A stretch of DNA of 62,615 nt, taken from assembly GCA_964557575.1 (NCBI GenBank), contig CAZLBC010000021.1, positions 1-62,615 of the forward strand, in the 5' to 3' direction. The stretch is from CAZLBC01 sp964557575 (GTDB taxonomy: Bacteria > Planctomycetota > Phycisphaerae > SM23-33). Of this stretch, positions 12,001 through 18,235 are shown piece by piece. A program made the translations under genes and the position numbers. Position 1 is the stretch's first letter. Every line of letters begins with the position of its first letter. Below the pieces are notes generated by a model. It ran no database searches. It was not told the origin of the DNA and saw nothing but the letters and a program-made list of their open reading frames with translations.

Positions 12001-14927
12001 GTAACCTGCTCCATCTGTGCGGAGTTCCAGTTACCGTTCTCATTGGTGCCGTCGGAGAGAACGGTCCCCGCTTCGAGGGGGGTCCCCCCCGGGAGCGTGT
12101 GGGTGCCGGCTTCCACGACAAGGAAGTGGACGTTGGCGGGTACGGTGGTGTCGGAGCCGTCGCCGATGTCCTGGAGCATGGCGTCGAACGTGCCGCCGGC
12201 AACGTCGACGTTGTCGATGCGGACGACGGCCGGGGAGTCGTCGCCGCTTTCCAGTTCCCGCGTGGCGACGATGACCGGGCTGGTGTAGGTGTTTCGCAGC
12301 GTGACGGTCGTCCAGCCGCCGGTTAGATCGTCGACGACGAGGACCTCGCCGATGGCCGCGCTGGTGTCGTCGAGTATGTCGAAGTCGCTGTCGGCGAACG
12401 TCCACGCACCGAACTGCTCGTCTGTGTGGCCGCGTTCGTCGTCGGCGAGCTGGTCTTCGTCGCAGGCCACGGTTGCGCTGCCGAAGGTCACCCCGTCGCT
12501 GCGCAGGACGGCGAAGCCCCCGTCGGTCCCGTCCATCGCCTCCTGCGTGACGGCCCCGCCGGGGTAGACCGGCTTCTCGTTGAGGTGCTGGACCATCGTG
12601 TAGTCGCCCCAGACCGCCTGCGCGCCGTTGGGCGCCGCGGCGTCCGGTTCCGCGGCACCGGCGTTGCCGTAGTAGACGTAGAACGTCGTGTCGCTGCCGC
12701 CGGAGAGGGCGTCGGCCTTGAAGTGCATCTCGCCGGTTTTGTTGACAGTGTCGATAGAGACCACCTCGCGCGCCAGCTCGGTCGCCCCGTCGGCCGCCGT
12801 CACCCGGATGTCCGCGCCGCCGGCGTCGACGTTGGTGAAGAAATCGTCCGGCATGTCGTCGAGGTCGACGTAGACCGGGAAGTCGGCCTGGTCGCCGTCG
12901 ACCTGCGTGTCGTCGACCGTCACCGCGATCCGGTAGCTCCACTTCGGGTCGTACCAGGCGTCGACGCCGATCGAGCCGAGGTCGATCGCCCGGTTGGCGG
13001 TCTCCGGTTGCAGCGTCAGGATATTCGCGCCCACGCCGACCGTGTCGTTTATCGCCATCCGGTCGGCGGTGAAGATGCTGTCGGCGCCCGCGGAAACCGG
13101 GGCGTTGATGACCAGGGCCTGGTCGCCGCCCCCGGCGGTGAGGTTCACCGCGCCGTTGCTCGTGACGGCCCCGCCGAGGACCAGCCGGCCGGCCGTGGAG
13201 GTCACGTCGATGTCGGCGACCGCGGAACCGGCGGCGCCGGTGGTGTCCAGACCGCCGGTCTGCACGGCCGCACCGCTGATCGTCAACGTCGCCCCGTCGG
13301 TGGCGATCGTGTCGGAGGGGAACATCGCGAAGGTGCCCGACCCGTCGCCGTCGCTGTCGGCGGTGAACGTTACCGAGCCGGTTGTCGCCAAGTCGAGGAC
13401 GTCGTCGCTGAGGTCCTCGATGGTGATGTTTTCGAGGGCCTCGACAATAATGTTCGTCGTGGCCGCGATGCCCTCCAGCGCGGCCTCGGAGATGGTGAAG
13501 TCCGCCCCGCCCCCGTCGGCCCCGTTGATTGTGCCGTCGGCGACCGCGCCGTCGTCGGCGCCGCCGCCCCCGTCGACGATCGTCACGTTCGTCGGGTCCA
13601 GCAGGAGGGTGCCCGTCCGGCCGTTTTCGGCCGTCGTGTCGACCGTCCCGTCGAAGACCAGGTGCTGCTTGCCGGAGACCTCCACGAATCCCCCGTCGCC
13701 GTCGCCGCCGCCCGTGGCGGTGATCAGTCCGTGAAACGCGGTCGTGCCGTCGGACCAGACCGCGACCTCACCGCCGTCGCCGTCGATGCCGTCGGCGTGT
13801 ATTGCGGCCCCGTCGGCCACGAAGACTGATTCGGCGTTGGCCAGGGGGCCGGCGCCGTGAAAGTCGCCGCCGACCAGGACCCGGCCGCCGGTTTCCCCGG
13901 AGACGTCGATCGTCGAACCGGTCTCGAGGATGACCTCTCCCCCGGTGACCTCGACGACGCCGCCTGCCGACTCAATCGTCCCGCCGTGGGAAACGGTGCC
14001 GGAATCGGCCGTCAGCAGGACCTGCCCGTCCTGCTCGACCGCGCCGGTCGCCCGCCGGATCGTGCCGCTGTTCTTGATGGCCAGGGAGTACATGTTGCCG
14101 CCGGCCGCCTGGAGTTCGGCGCGGGTCGCCTCGATGACGCCGGCGTTTTCCACGCCGACGTCCCCGCCCGCGGCCGCACTCCTGACCAGCAGGCCGCGCG
14201 AGTCGCCGTCGGCCAGGAGGACCTCGCCGCCGGCCGCCAGCCCCACCGTGCCGTCCGGGGCGCTGATGGTGCCGCTGTTTTCGACCGCCGTGGCGATCAG
14301 GAAGACGTCGCCGCCGAGGGCGTTGATGCTGCCGAGGTTCTGTACCGCCGCGTCCGAGTCGCCGACGAAGGTCATGTCGCCGCCGTCGAGGAAATCGCTG
14401 TCCGCAATGTTCAGCGTGGAGGCGATGAACGACTGGGTGTCGATGACGCCGCCGGGACCGACGACGATGCCGTTGGGGTTGACCAGGTAGATCTGCCCGT
14501 TGGCCTTGAGGGTCCCGTAAATTTGAGAGGGGTTTCCGCTCATGACGCGGTTGAGTGCCGCGGCGTTGGGGCCGGGCTGGATGAAGCGCGTCATTTCTCC
14601 GGCGGCGATGGAGAAGTTCTGCCAGTTGACGATGAGCTTGTTGGTGTTCTGGGTGACGGTCAGGTTTTGACCGCTGCGCTGGAACGACGCGCTGCCCGCC
14701 GCGACGGATTCACCGTTGGGATTCGCCGCGACCCTGCCGCCGAGCAGGCTGAGGACGAGGAACCCGGAAACGGCCGCCCCGCGCAGGGTTCCGCGGCGCC
14801 GCGCGCCGCCTTCGTGAGATCGCTGTTTGCGCACGGCGGCCAGGAACCGGAAGAGGCCCTGTTTGCCGAGAAGTGCGCGATACCACTTGCGAAGCATCTT
14901 GATTGCCCGTGAATTCGGATCCGGCAT
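1..14927 (-). CDS. Giant filamentous-haemagglutinin-type surface adhesin (C-terminal end beyond the left edge)
   Basis: This single open frame gives 4,975 complete codons and has no stop inside the window. The start ATG at 14927 follows GGAGG by about 9 bases. Residues 1-68 form an extended basic, then hydrophobic, signal region ending in VAA. Residues 69 to about 185 are a TPS/haemagglutination-activity domain (NPNG, IYLVNPNGIVVGPGG). Then, in order, come Gly/Asp/Thr-rich beta-helix repeats (VGTVDGTSGI-type units); DUF2341 at about 656, 2150 and 4606; LamG-like folds at about 1100, 2300 and 4743; H-type-lectin-like beta segments at about 846 and 1586; C-type-lectin-like domains at about 3003 and 3741 (YLATITSD, WRW, EPNN, IEYGG); and PA14 at about 3321 and 4055. 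The domain calls come from motifs I recognise. Frame continuity was checked at seven points. The likely role is carbohydrate binding or adhesion at the cell surface; the secretion partner is not in the window. Confidence 0.85.
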   Translation of the reverse strand, partial: MPDPNSRAIKMLRKWYRALLGKQGLFRFLAAVRKQRSHEGGARRRGTLRGAAVSGFLVLSLLGGRVAANPNGESVAAGSASFQRSGQNLTVTQNTNKLIVNWQNFSIAAGEMTRFIQPGPNAAALNRVMSGNPSQIYGTLKANGQIYLVNPNGIVVGPGGVIDTQSFIASTLNIADSDFLDGGDMTFVGDSDAAVQNLGSINALGGDVFLIATAVENSGTISAPDGTVGLAAGGEVLLADGDSRGLLVRSAAAGGDVGVENAGVIEATRAELQAAGGNMYSLAIKNSGTIRRATGAVEQDGQVLLTADSGTVSHGGTIESAGGVVEVTGGEVILETGSTIDVSGETGGRVLVGGDFHGAGPLANAESVFVADGAAIHADGIDGDGGEVAVWSDGTTAFHGLITATGGGDGDGGFVEVSGKQHLVFDGTVDTTAENGRTGTLLLDPTNVTIVDGGGGADDGAVADGTINGADGGGADFTISEAALEGIAATTNIIVEALENITIEDLSDDVLDLATTGSVTFTADSDGDGSGTFAMFPSDTIATDGATLTISGAAVQTGGLDTTGAAGSAVADIDVTSTAGRLVLGGAVTSNGAVNLTAGGGDQALVINAPVSAGADSIFTADRMAINDTVGVGANILTLQPETANRAIDLGSIGVDAWYDPKWSYRIAVTVDDTQVDGDQADFPVYVDLDDMPDDFFTNVDAGGADIRVTAADGATELAREVVSIDTVNKTGEMHFKADALSGGSDTTFYVYYGNAGAAEPDAAAPNGAQAVWGDYTMVQHLNEKPVYPGGAVTQEAMDGTDGGFAVLRSDGVTFGSATVACDEDQLADDERGHTDEQFGAWTFADSDFDILDDTSAAIGEVLVVDDLTGGWTTVTLRNTYTSPVIVATRELESGDDSPAVVRIDNVDVAGGTFDAMLQDIGDGSDTTVPANVHFLVVEAGTHTLPGGTPLEAGTVLSDGTNENGNWNSAQMEQVTPSIAFSGTPVVLGQVMSYNDTGWSAFWSSDGNSANPPSAANIYVGKEVAEDPDTTRNDETLGYVLLDTSTGTTNGVEWDARLSGDFIEGVDDGQYNIGHAFTASNRTFADSSAGGADGTQKNFPLGVTGHIGDAVEFDGRNDWIDLGVTSLGGAFDGGSTSFTLSGWIQPELLGTDTTNHSIHNCFFSRSSNSANDNFEIGVNPDGRLDLYFDTKDGGGDNTRVVGTAGDLAAGAMHHVTVTYDAGTVSVYLDNAGYGTTVSGTNMDNAGGAEMTIGLSGHESGGTKPFDGEIDELRVSTLVRSAGWVGTEYNNQSNPGGFFSAVGAQGTTAAGDTLQLSAAELDNITAGTLRIGSATAGPIQVTGPVAPAGTDTLSLISGGAVGQTAGSTITETNLAVDAAGAVTLDQGNDAGTLAVNAGGNVHVADVNDLGVGTVDGVAGIDAGADDITLDTTGSLTQTAPVSGAGLELLGGAATLDHAGNDVDTLAANLTDDLAVADADDLGVGTVDGTSGITTAGGTVDLTADTLHVVEDIDTTAAGGTGGGIALTATTAINLGLMENSGALQTDGGTVTLTGPTFVFNDVAIDTEVGGDSAAGTIDLTAATVRSAGYFEAGSFVTQDGNWVTVNFRDIYIDPVVVATANTQNGSEVTLISEVRNVTATSAEVRVAESEGTPGVVDTHDSETVGYFVFDAAYADVIPGIEAGTFDIGDSLETDRQTVTFNESFAGQPVVLATVQTTNGLSPIEVRVTDTSMTDFEAGIGVQNGNNSVAATHAVETVGWIAIDPANLPSSQSRAGIVLNAPGGGGWNNVVFGPAFDDVPAVIAETQTEDGTERLISDGAQNVTATGAQVRFVELDTPDTADNHSDNDVGWMACDQDAGTATVTLRLDAGGTPPAAVQTGVIETGSRGMDLVVLGASFDRQGTSDVDTLAANLTGALTFTDADDLLIGTVDGTSGITAAGNVSLDVGTTLAQTQPIDAPGLEIIAGSATLENPANDIDTIAADIAGSLSLTDTVTNDLVIGTVGGTAGVSVGGAATLNVAGALTQTDPVVAGTLEVLADAVTLEDTGNDVNIIAANVTNAFSYTDADTFAVATAGGTSGITAGGGVDLLSAGIDTGIGIFAPVTAGGDSSIIADRIVIQAAVDVGANTLTLAPSTGSGDTGDPIELVDDVPTAIWYDPNWSYRVKVTVDPAGVDGDQADFPVYVDLADMPADFFTNVDGSGADIRVTTADGYTELPREVVSIDTVGDTGELHFKADQLSGSAATSFYVYCGNGGAAEPAADSTYGSQNVWTAGYAMVQHLEDATGGIQADSSANGRDGVINGGVTTNVQGTIGGADQFDGSTGWVDIPNDFGIFDGASSFTVTMWLHDDAWPTNSNWSWSDAVFTARGENAFMMTFGDGLNPASQLGSRTDQAGAGWRTHVSSDPLVDGNWYQVSTSFDPATGWNFFQNGLVVDSDGNTNGIDGSGTDNGFGAEPNSGSDRFFDGIIDELRVSTVARTTGWAATAYNNQSAPGTFYGAAADLPAANVLQLSDAELNRVTAGTLRVGDADSGTVAIANDVSPAGVSTAMVMASRTVPADGVTVTAPQLVIEDTLSVAGDANAGLLTVDGDLTFGPAATLHVTLSGTTARTEHDQVVVTSGNNLAFDTSTGTVITGEGTHVYDTGDALTVVDNLSGAADGTSDSTVTITGQSFAVDEPAAGGNDLVLGRIATTWTWDGDAAAGGDWLWSTAANWLQDAGHPGDGDAVIFPDGDTEFTSPDNDLVGLALDTITVTDTGAADNGYGLGGNTLTLSGGIDSQSSAVQTIDMPLLLAADQSFTAAGGGLAFGGTIDGDGNGPWALDVTTNSGAAFGGAVGSTAPLAGLTVTGPAAIDGGAVTTTGGQTYNDAVTLGADTTLTGGGSLAFVDTLDGDGNGPWTLDAAFGDAVAFGGAVGGTTPPAGMTVAADGDVIVAADVDLGSGGLALTSDADTNGAGETHLGVNTAAVSLTTAGGDMTFTGPVFLDSQTVNLDTGAGGGAVTFNDTVAAEHFYVLDTTNRNYAGAQANAASTTYNGMTGYLATITSDAENTEAHNTAGSNEFLFGASDAGSEGVWRWIEGPEQGLQFWQGGSGGTAVAGMYDNWDGAQPNNWSGSPTGQQDYVEGNYYEPATRWQDVDATHSQYSLIEYGGTQQLNIAAGTGAVVFNDTVGGDTTVTGTSVGIGRELGGLTVSSSGAAAFNDQVLLNGRLDVSSDGDITADNLLRANAIRLATSGGSIIDPAADGNTLILEMRDGNTFMGTAGPNPNIELIATAGGIGTRAEPLNVRGGVGGHQGPGAGADDNALTIDVATGAAGGTYIRGIGGPGTPNTIYREWWLDIGNGTSVSDLTGDPDYPDNPDGADELGIFQYGGWNDRYGQRFRGYIEPDQAGDYTFWIVSDDNSELWLSSDADPANAQLVSNVTNWAGWNNWNDGDVHSSDDLGLTLTLDAGRRYYVEALHKEGTGGDHVQVFWERNSDPLNPNPAVIGGQYLRTLFDSSIENPLPGTVNDTLNITTVGATAGTTAGGDVLFDVGAGLTQDRPIVGDGFELLSETPIALQDPGNDVNTMAADIDGSLHFVDADDLAIGTVGYTSGLTATGDVTLDVGGALTQTDPIAAPGLEIIAGSATLENAGNDVDTIAANTGGAISFVDADDLLVGAVGGTTGITTAGGDVSVTAGGRLDAAEDIDTAAGAGGGIALASVTGTHLGFGTAAYTLTTDAGDVIFNGPAFLDSQTVDIDTGGGAVTFNDTVAAEHFYVLDTANRTYGDARTNAAATTYNGMAGYLATITSDTENAEVDAIAGNAWIAASDAADEGVWRWDDGPEQGLQFWQGAAGGTPVAEMYANWGGGEPNNSGNNEHGGHIGGGGGWNDQRQSSAMDSVIEYGGTQQLNIAAGSGAVLFNDTVGGDATAAGTSVGIGQELGGLTVSSSSAAAFNDQVLLNGRLDVSSDGDITADNLLRANAIRLATSGGSIIDPAADGNTLILEMRDGNTFMGTAGPNPNIELIATAGGIGTRAEPLNVRGGVGGHQGPGAGADDNALTIDVATGAAGGTYIRGIGGPGTPNTIYREWWLDIGNGTSVSDLTGDPDYPDNPDGADELGIFQYGGWNDRYGQRFRGYIEPDQAGDYTFWIVSDDNSELWLSSDADPANAQLVSNVTNWAGWNNWNDGDVHSSDDLGLTLTLDAGRRYYVEALHKEGTGGDHVQVFWERNSDPLNPNPAVIGGQYLRTLFDSSIENPLPGTVNDTLNITTVGATAGTTAGGDVLFDVGAGLTQDRPIVGDGFELLSETPIALQDPGNDVNTMAADIDGSLHFVDADDLAIGTVGYTSGLTATGDVTLDVGGALTQTDPIAAPGLEIIAGSATLENAGNDVDTVAANTGGAISFVDADDLLVGIVGTTSGITTVGNVTLDVGTDLTQTQPIDAPGLAIIAGSATLENAGNDIDVLAANIADSLSLTDTVTDDLAIGTVGGTAGVTVGGDATLNVAGALTQTDPVTASSLELLADAVTLENIGNDVDVIAANVTNAFSFTDADTFAVATAGSTTGITAGGGVDLLSAGVDTAIGIFQPITAGGDSSIIADRIVIQAAVDVGANTLTLAPSTGSGDTGDPIELVDDVPTAIWYDPNWSYRVKVTVDPAGVDGDQADFPVYVDLADMPADFFTNVDAAGADIRVTAADGTTELPLEVVSIDGGGGTGEMHFRADQLSGSAATSFYVYCGNGAAAGYAADDTFGAQNVWNAGTTMVQHLNEDPATAGAGGIIDSTANAYDGTSTGGTLIGGVVGDAFNADGDDDYVTVSPGMPIDNRDFSVSFWAKRDSTNEDWAIGHSTGGGNSALHIGFRDSNTFAFAFWGNDLNIGGIAEAGDTTNAHHWVCTYDAATNLQTVYLDGAQIGTRTAGADFQGTGDFYIGKRRNDLGGQEFHGFLDEVRVSGVARTAGWTATAYNNQSAPGTFYAAAADAGPAANVLQISDAELDLVTAGTLRVGD
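973..1205 (-). repeat. 233-base direct repeat (DUF2341 block) identical to 8350-8582
   Basis: The offset to 8350-8582 is 7,377 bases, which is in frame. The repeat covers the AIWYDPNWSYRVKV part of DUF2341 copies 2 and 3. The first DUF2341 copy, near 12545-12960, is clearly related but diverged. Like the 1.3 kb repeat, this shows ongoing shuffling of modules within the gene. Confidence 0.85.
1833..3157 (-). repeat. Copy A of an identical 1,325-base direct repeat inside the giant gene
   Basis: This stretch matches 4035-5359 base for base as far as I could compare, at a constant offset of 2,202 bases (734 codons, in frame). The nearest differences are at 1832 versus 4034 on the left and 3158 versus 5360 on the right. 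It encodes PA14 copy 2 with its flanking beta-repeat segments. The flanks diverge normally, so the identity looks like recent duplication or gene conversion. Confidence 0.9.
4035..5359 (-). repeat. Copy B of the identical 1,325-base direct repeat inside the giant gene
   Basis: This is the partner of 1833-3157 and encodes PA14 copy 1. The two copies plus the adjoining C-type-lectin domains form a 2.2 kb higher-order unit (lectin then PA14) present twice. Only the PA14 part is identical; the lectin parts have drifted. Confidence 0.9.
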
Positions 14928-14982
14928 AACCGCTATCCTCCAAATTGGATGATAATCAGTAAAAAAGCTATCTATCATTTTC

Positions 14983-15006
14983 ACATTCGCGCGGGTGCGC
15001 GAATGT
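14983..15006 (-). promoter_or_regulatory. Perfect 10-bp hairpin in the leader of the giant gene
   Basis: On the minus strand ACATTCGCGC, loop ACCC, GCGCGAATGT form a perfect stem about 55 bases before the start codon. A run of six T follows roughly 16 bases later. Two more stems lie upstream in the same leader: CTGAGG...CCTCAG near 15060-15085 and GGCCTC...GAGGCC near 15025-15060. The leader is therefore highly structured, but it matches no riboswitch class that I recognise. Confidence 0.55.
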
Positions 15007-15201
15007 TCGTGTTTCGCGCGGGACGGCCTCGTTTCACCAGTCCGTTTCCGGGAGGCCTGTATCTGAGGGTGTACCTCACCTCAGCTCCTCCACCACTCAC
15101 CGCTATCACGGCCCTGCAGCGTCCCTCCGCCGCCGCGGCACCGCTCCCTGAACAGCATCCCCGTTTGGCGACAAAATTCCATTTTCGATTCAATCGTTAC
15201 G

Positions 15202-15229
15202 ATTGTACTAAATTATGAAAGCGGGTCAA
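15202..15229 (-). promoter_or_regulatory. Sigma-70-type promoter of the giant adhesin gene
   Basis: Reading the minus strand, TTGACC (15229-15224), a 16-base spacer and TACAAT (15207-15202) form a good promoter. It predicts a start of transcription near 15195 and an untranslated leader of about 268 bases before the ATG at 14927. The 14928-15421 interval holds no gene on either strand beyond this promoter and leader and the start region of the plus-strand gene at 15422. Confidence 0.6.
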
Positions 15230-15421
15230 TGAACACACATTACTATTTTAGCTGTGTTCTCCGTGTTTTTCGCTCTCCTGCGCGAGAAATGAGGCAGAGA
15301 CCCCGCGGGCCGGCCGATGTCTTTTTTTCACGGTTACGCGAAATGTTTGATTGTGGTAGGATATACCCGTTATTTTCGTGCCCGCGTTGCAGGGCAGACT
15401 TGTAAAACCGAGGAATGACCG

Positions 15422-16834
15422 ATGAGAAGAACAACTGTTGTCGGAGTACTGCTTCTTTTTTCTGTGACAGCACTTACAGTGGTTAAGCCGGTTCCGGCAG
15501 ACGAGGTCGGCGATACGCTCAAGCGATTGTCGGCGCGGGCGGATAAGATGCTCGTGAAGGTGATCTGCACCGTCAAGAGCGAAGTCGGTTCCCGGACCAT
15601 GGCCGGGACCGGCGTTTGCCTGGATGCGGGGCAGGGGCTGTTCATGACTCTGGCCCTTGATGTCAAGTTGCGGCCGAAGACGATCGCCGGCCTGAAACTG
15701 GTGGCGCCCGGCACGGACCGAAAGAGTTTCGACGCGGAACTGCTGGGAATGGATCCCATCACCGGCCTGAGTTTCCTGAGGACGGAAGGGGAGTATGGCT
15801 GGGTTTCGATTTCGTTTCTGAAATCCGGTCGGCTTTCGCTCGGCGACCCGGTATTTTCGCTGGGATTGAACGCGGCTTCTCCCGCCGCTGCGCCGGTGCT
15901 CGGCCAGGGCTACGTCGCCGGCGTATACCGCCGGCCGGGGAGGGTCGTGTTCGTTACCGGCGGCAGCCTGCCGGGACCGGGTTCGATCGTGCTGAATGCC
16001 GCGGGAAAGGGGATCGGCCTGGTGCAGTCCCAGCCCTTCGAACGGTACACCATGCTGGCAAACAACAAGAAGGTCACCATTCCCCTCAAGAGCATGGACC
16101 GTTCACTCTACTTCGTCCCGGTCGAGGAATTCGCCGGCGTTTTGCGCAACATCCCCACCGGGGGGAAGGCCCGGCGGCTGAAATGGATCGGCGTGGGTGT
16201 CTTCAGGGCGGTCGGCGAGGACCTCCTCAAGCCCCGGGGGGTGGATTTTCCGGCCGTCATGGTCGACAACGTCATCCCCGGCGGCCCGGCCGACGAAGCG
16301 GGCATGAAGGACCGTGATATCATCGTATCCGTAAACGGCGAAGCGCTTGAGAAACTCGCGACCCCCGCCCTGGTGAGTCGCAATTTTGCCCGGCGGCTTT
16401 TCGGTATGCGGGGTCAGAAGGTAAGGCTCGGCGTCTACCGGGACGCGGAGCGGAAGGAATTCACCGTGGCGCTCGAACCGATGCCCGAACTGCCGAGCGA
16501 GGCGAAGCGGATTTTCGACAACGGCCTCGGTATACTGATGCGCGAGACCGTTATGCTGGACCGGTACCTCGGCGATGCCGCGAACGCGGGCGCCGAGGGA
16601 CTGGTCGTGGTGGCGGTAAACGAGAAAAAGGTTGCCGCGCGCGTGGGCATCCGGCCGGGTGACGTGGTGACCGCCGTAAATGACAAGACGGTACGGACCG
16701 CCAGGGAATGCAAGGCGGTGCTGGACGAAACCCTCGGCGCGAAGACGCCCGGGGACTTGCGTATCACCTGTATGCGGGAGGGTGAAGAACAGGTGTACAC
16801 AATAAAAGTGAAGACCGCGGAGGAGAAGAAGTAA
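15422..16834 (+). CDS. Secreted HtrA-like protein with two PDZ domains and a degenerate protease domain
   Basis: The protein has 470 residues. Residues 1-26 are a signal peptide (VVGVLLLFSVTALTV). Residues 35-240 follow the trypsin/HtrA fold: GTGVCLDAG matches the usual GSGVII.G, DAELLGMDPITGLSFL matches the usual A.VVG.D...DLAVL, and a glycine loop lies near 180-190. PDZ domains lie at about 256-350 and 370-465 (GGPADEAGMKDRDIIVSVNG; ARVGIRPGDVVTAVND). The catalytic residues look lost: the TNNHV position reads TLALDV, the Asp position is Gly115, and GNSGG is replaced by PGPGS. It is probably a non-proteolytic periplasmic scaffold or a peptide-binding protein. It is transcribed away from the giant gene, and uvrC follows after 36 bases. 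Confidence 0.75.
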   Translation: MRRTTVVGVLLLFSVTALTVVKPVPADEVGDTLKRLSARADKMLVKVICTVKSEVGSRTMAGTGVCLDAGQGLFMTLALDVKLRPKTIAGLKLVAPGTDRKSFDAELLGMDPITGLSFLRTEGEYGWVSISFLKSGRLSLGDPVFSLGLNAASPAAAPVLGQGYVAGVYRRPGRVVFVTGGSLPGPGSIVLNAAGKGIGLVQSQPFERYTMLANNKKVTIPLKSMDRSLYFVPVEEFAGVLRNIPTGGKARRLKWIGVGVFRAVGEDLLKPRGVDFPAVMVDNVIPGGPADEAGMKDRDIIVSVNGEALEKLATPALVSRNFARRLFGMRGQKVRLGVYRDAERKEFTVALEPMPELPSEAKRIFDNGLGILMRETVMLDRYLGDAANAGAEGLVVVAVNEKKVAARVGIRPGDVVTAVNDKTVRTARECKAVLDETLGAKTPGDLRITCMREGEEQVYTIKVKTAEEKK

Positions 16835-16870
16835 CCGCCGCCGGGGTTGCGGTCCTGCCGGAGAAACCGC

Positions 16871-18235
16871 GTGTATACGGCCATGGCGAAAAGCGACAAA
16901 AGACGTGCTGAGGCCGTCGAGAGCATCCGCGAAAAAATCGCGGAGATACCGACGTCGCCGGGAATCTACCTGTTCAAGGACGCGGGAGGAACGGTTCTCT
17001 ATGTCGGGAAAGCGGCATCGCTGCGACAGCGGGTATCGAGTTATTTTCAGCCGTCCGCCGACCTCCTCGCTTCCCGCGGCCCGGAGATCGAGCGGATGAT
17101 CAGGGAACAGGTGACCGACGTCTCCTGGATCGAAACCGACAGCGAGGTCGACGCGATTCTCAGGGAAAACCGGCTCGTCAAGGATATACAACCCCGCTAC
17201 AATGCCAGGCTCAAGGACGGCAAGAGCTTTCCCTACCTGCGGATACCGTCGAATGAAGACTTTCCCCGCGTGTCGATAACCCGGAATCCCGGGCGGGGTC
17301 CGGCCCGGCTGTTCGGGCCGTTCGTCCATTCCCACGACCTGCGCCGGTCCCTGCCGCTGCTGCAGCGGGTGTTCCGTTTTCGGACGTGCGGGAGGGATAT
17401 CGACGCGGACGATCCGAAGCTCGCGTACAACCGCCCGTGCCTGCTGTACAGTATCGGCCGGTGCACGGCCCCCTGCGCGGGCCTGGTTTCCCGTGAGGAC
17501 TATGCCGACCGGATCCGCCGGCTGAAGCAGTTCCTGGAGTCCAAGGGGACGAAGCTCACCCGCGAGCTGAAGCAGCGGATGCAGGAAGCCGCCGAGCGGC
17601 GGGAGTATGAACGGGCGGCGGCGCTGCGGGACGAACTGAAGGCGCTCGAGGGGCTCCGCGCGCGGGGTCTCGGCGGTGAGGAAATGCAGCCGGAACTGTT
17701 TTATAGCGACCCGTCCGCGGGGCTTGAAATCCTCGAACGCATCCTCGGCGTCGGATCCCCGCCCCGAACGATCGAAGGGGTCGACATAGCGCACCTCCAC
17801 GGTACCGATTCCTGCGGCGCGATCGTTTGTTTTATCGACGGCCGGCCCTTTCGGGACCGTTACCGGCGCTACCGGATCCGGGAGTCGGCGGGGGATGACG
17901 ACTGCGCGGCGGTCCGGGAAGTGGTGGCCAGGCGGTACCGCAGGAAAACGGAACCGGACGAGGACCTGTTCCCCGATCTGCTCCTCATCGACGGGGGGCC
18001 GGCGCAGTTGTCTGCGGCCGCCGCGGCGTTCGCCTCGCTCGAAACGGATCCCCCCGCGCTGCTCGCGCTGGCAAAAAAGGAGGAACTGCTGTACGTGCCC
18101 GGGGCCGACGAGCCGCTCAGGCGCGAGCGGAGAGACCCCGCCCTCAGGCTGCTGCAGGCCGTACGGGACGAGGCCCACCGCTTTGCCCGGCACTACCACC
18201 ACATCCTGCGCAGAAAAACCACGCTCGGGGAGTAA
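16871..18235 (+). CDS. uvrC: UvrC excinuclease subunit lacking the C-terminal helix-hairpin-helix domain
   Basis: This is the nucleotide-excision-repair nuclease that incises damaged DNA together with UvrB. The GIY-YIG domain (SPGIYLFKD, VLYVGKA, ENRLVKDIQPRYN) comes first, then the zinc-like Cys cluster region (CGRD, CLLYSIGRCTAPC), a UVR motif (RREYERAAALRDEL) and the RNase-H-like nuclease domain (EGVDIAHLHG, LLIDGGPAQL, DEAHRFA). It ends at about 454 residues, whereas most UvrC proteins have about 600 and finish with tandem HhH. I chose GTG 16871 because GGAG lies 7 bases upstream; ATG 16883 is the alternative. The TAA stop is also the left target duplication of the element that follows. 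Confidence 0.92.
   Translation: MYTAMAKSDKRRAEAVESIREKIAEIPTSPGIYLFKDAGGTVLYVGKAASLRQRVSSYFQPSADLLASRGPEIERMIREQVTDVSWIETDSEVDAILRENRLVKDIQPRYNARLKDGKSFPYLRIPSNEDFPRVSITRNPGRGPARLFGPFVHSHDLRRSLPLLQRVFRFRTCGRDIDADDPKLAYNRPCLLYSIGRCTAPCAGLVSREDYADRIRRLKQFLESKGTKLTRELKQRMQEAAERREYERAAALRDELKALEGLRARGLGGEEMQPELFYSDPSAGLEILERILGVGSPPRTIEGVDIAHLHGTDSCGAIVCFIDGRPFRDRYRRYRIRESAGDDDCAAVREVVARRYRRKTEPDEDLFPDLLLIDGGPAQLSAAAAAFASLETDPPALLALAKKEELLYVPGADEPLRRERRDPALRLLQAVRDEAHRFARHYHHILRRKTTLGE

Noticed and set aside
195..13829. Long plus-strand open frames (up to about 790 codons) opposite the giant gene
   Set aside because: They lack ribosome sites and family motifs, are Val/Gly/Asp/Arg-rich and repeat wherever the minus-strand gene repeats. 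They are antisense shadows of a high-GC gene; the minus strand shows the TPS, lectin and PA14 domains.
14928..15195. Cyclic-di-GMP or cobalamin riboswitch in the adhesin leader
   Set aside because: The conserved core bases of those classes are not present, despite several stems.
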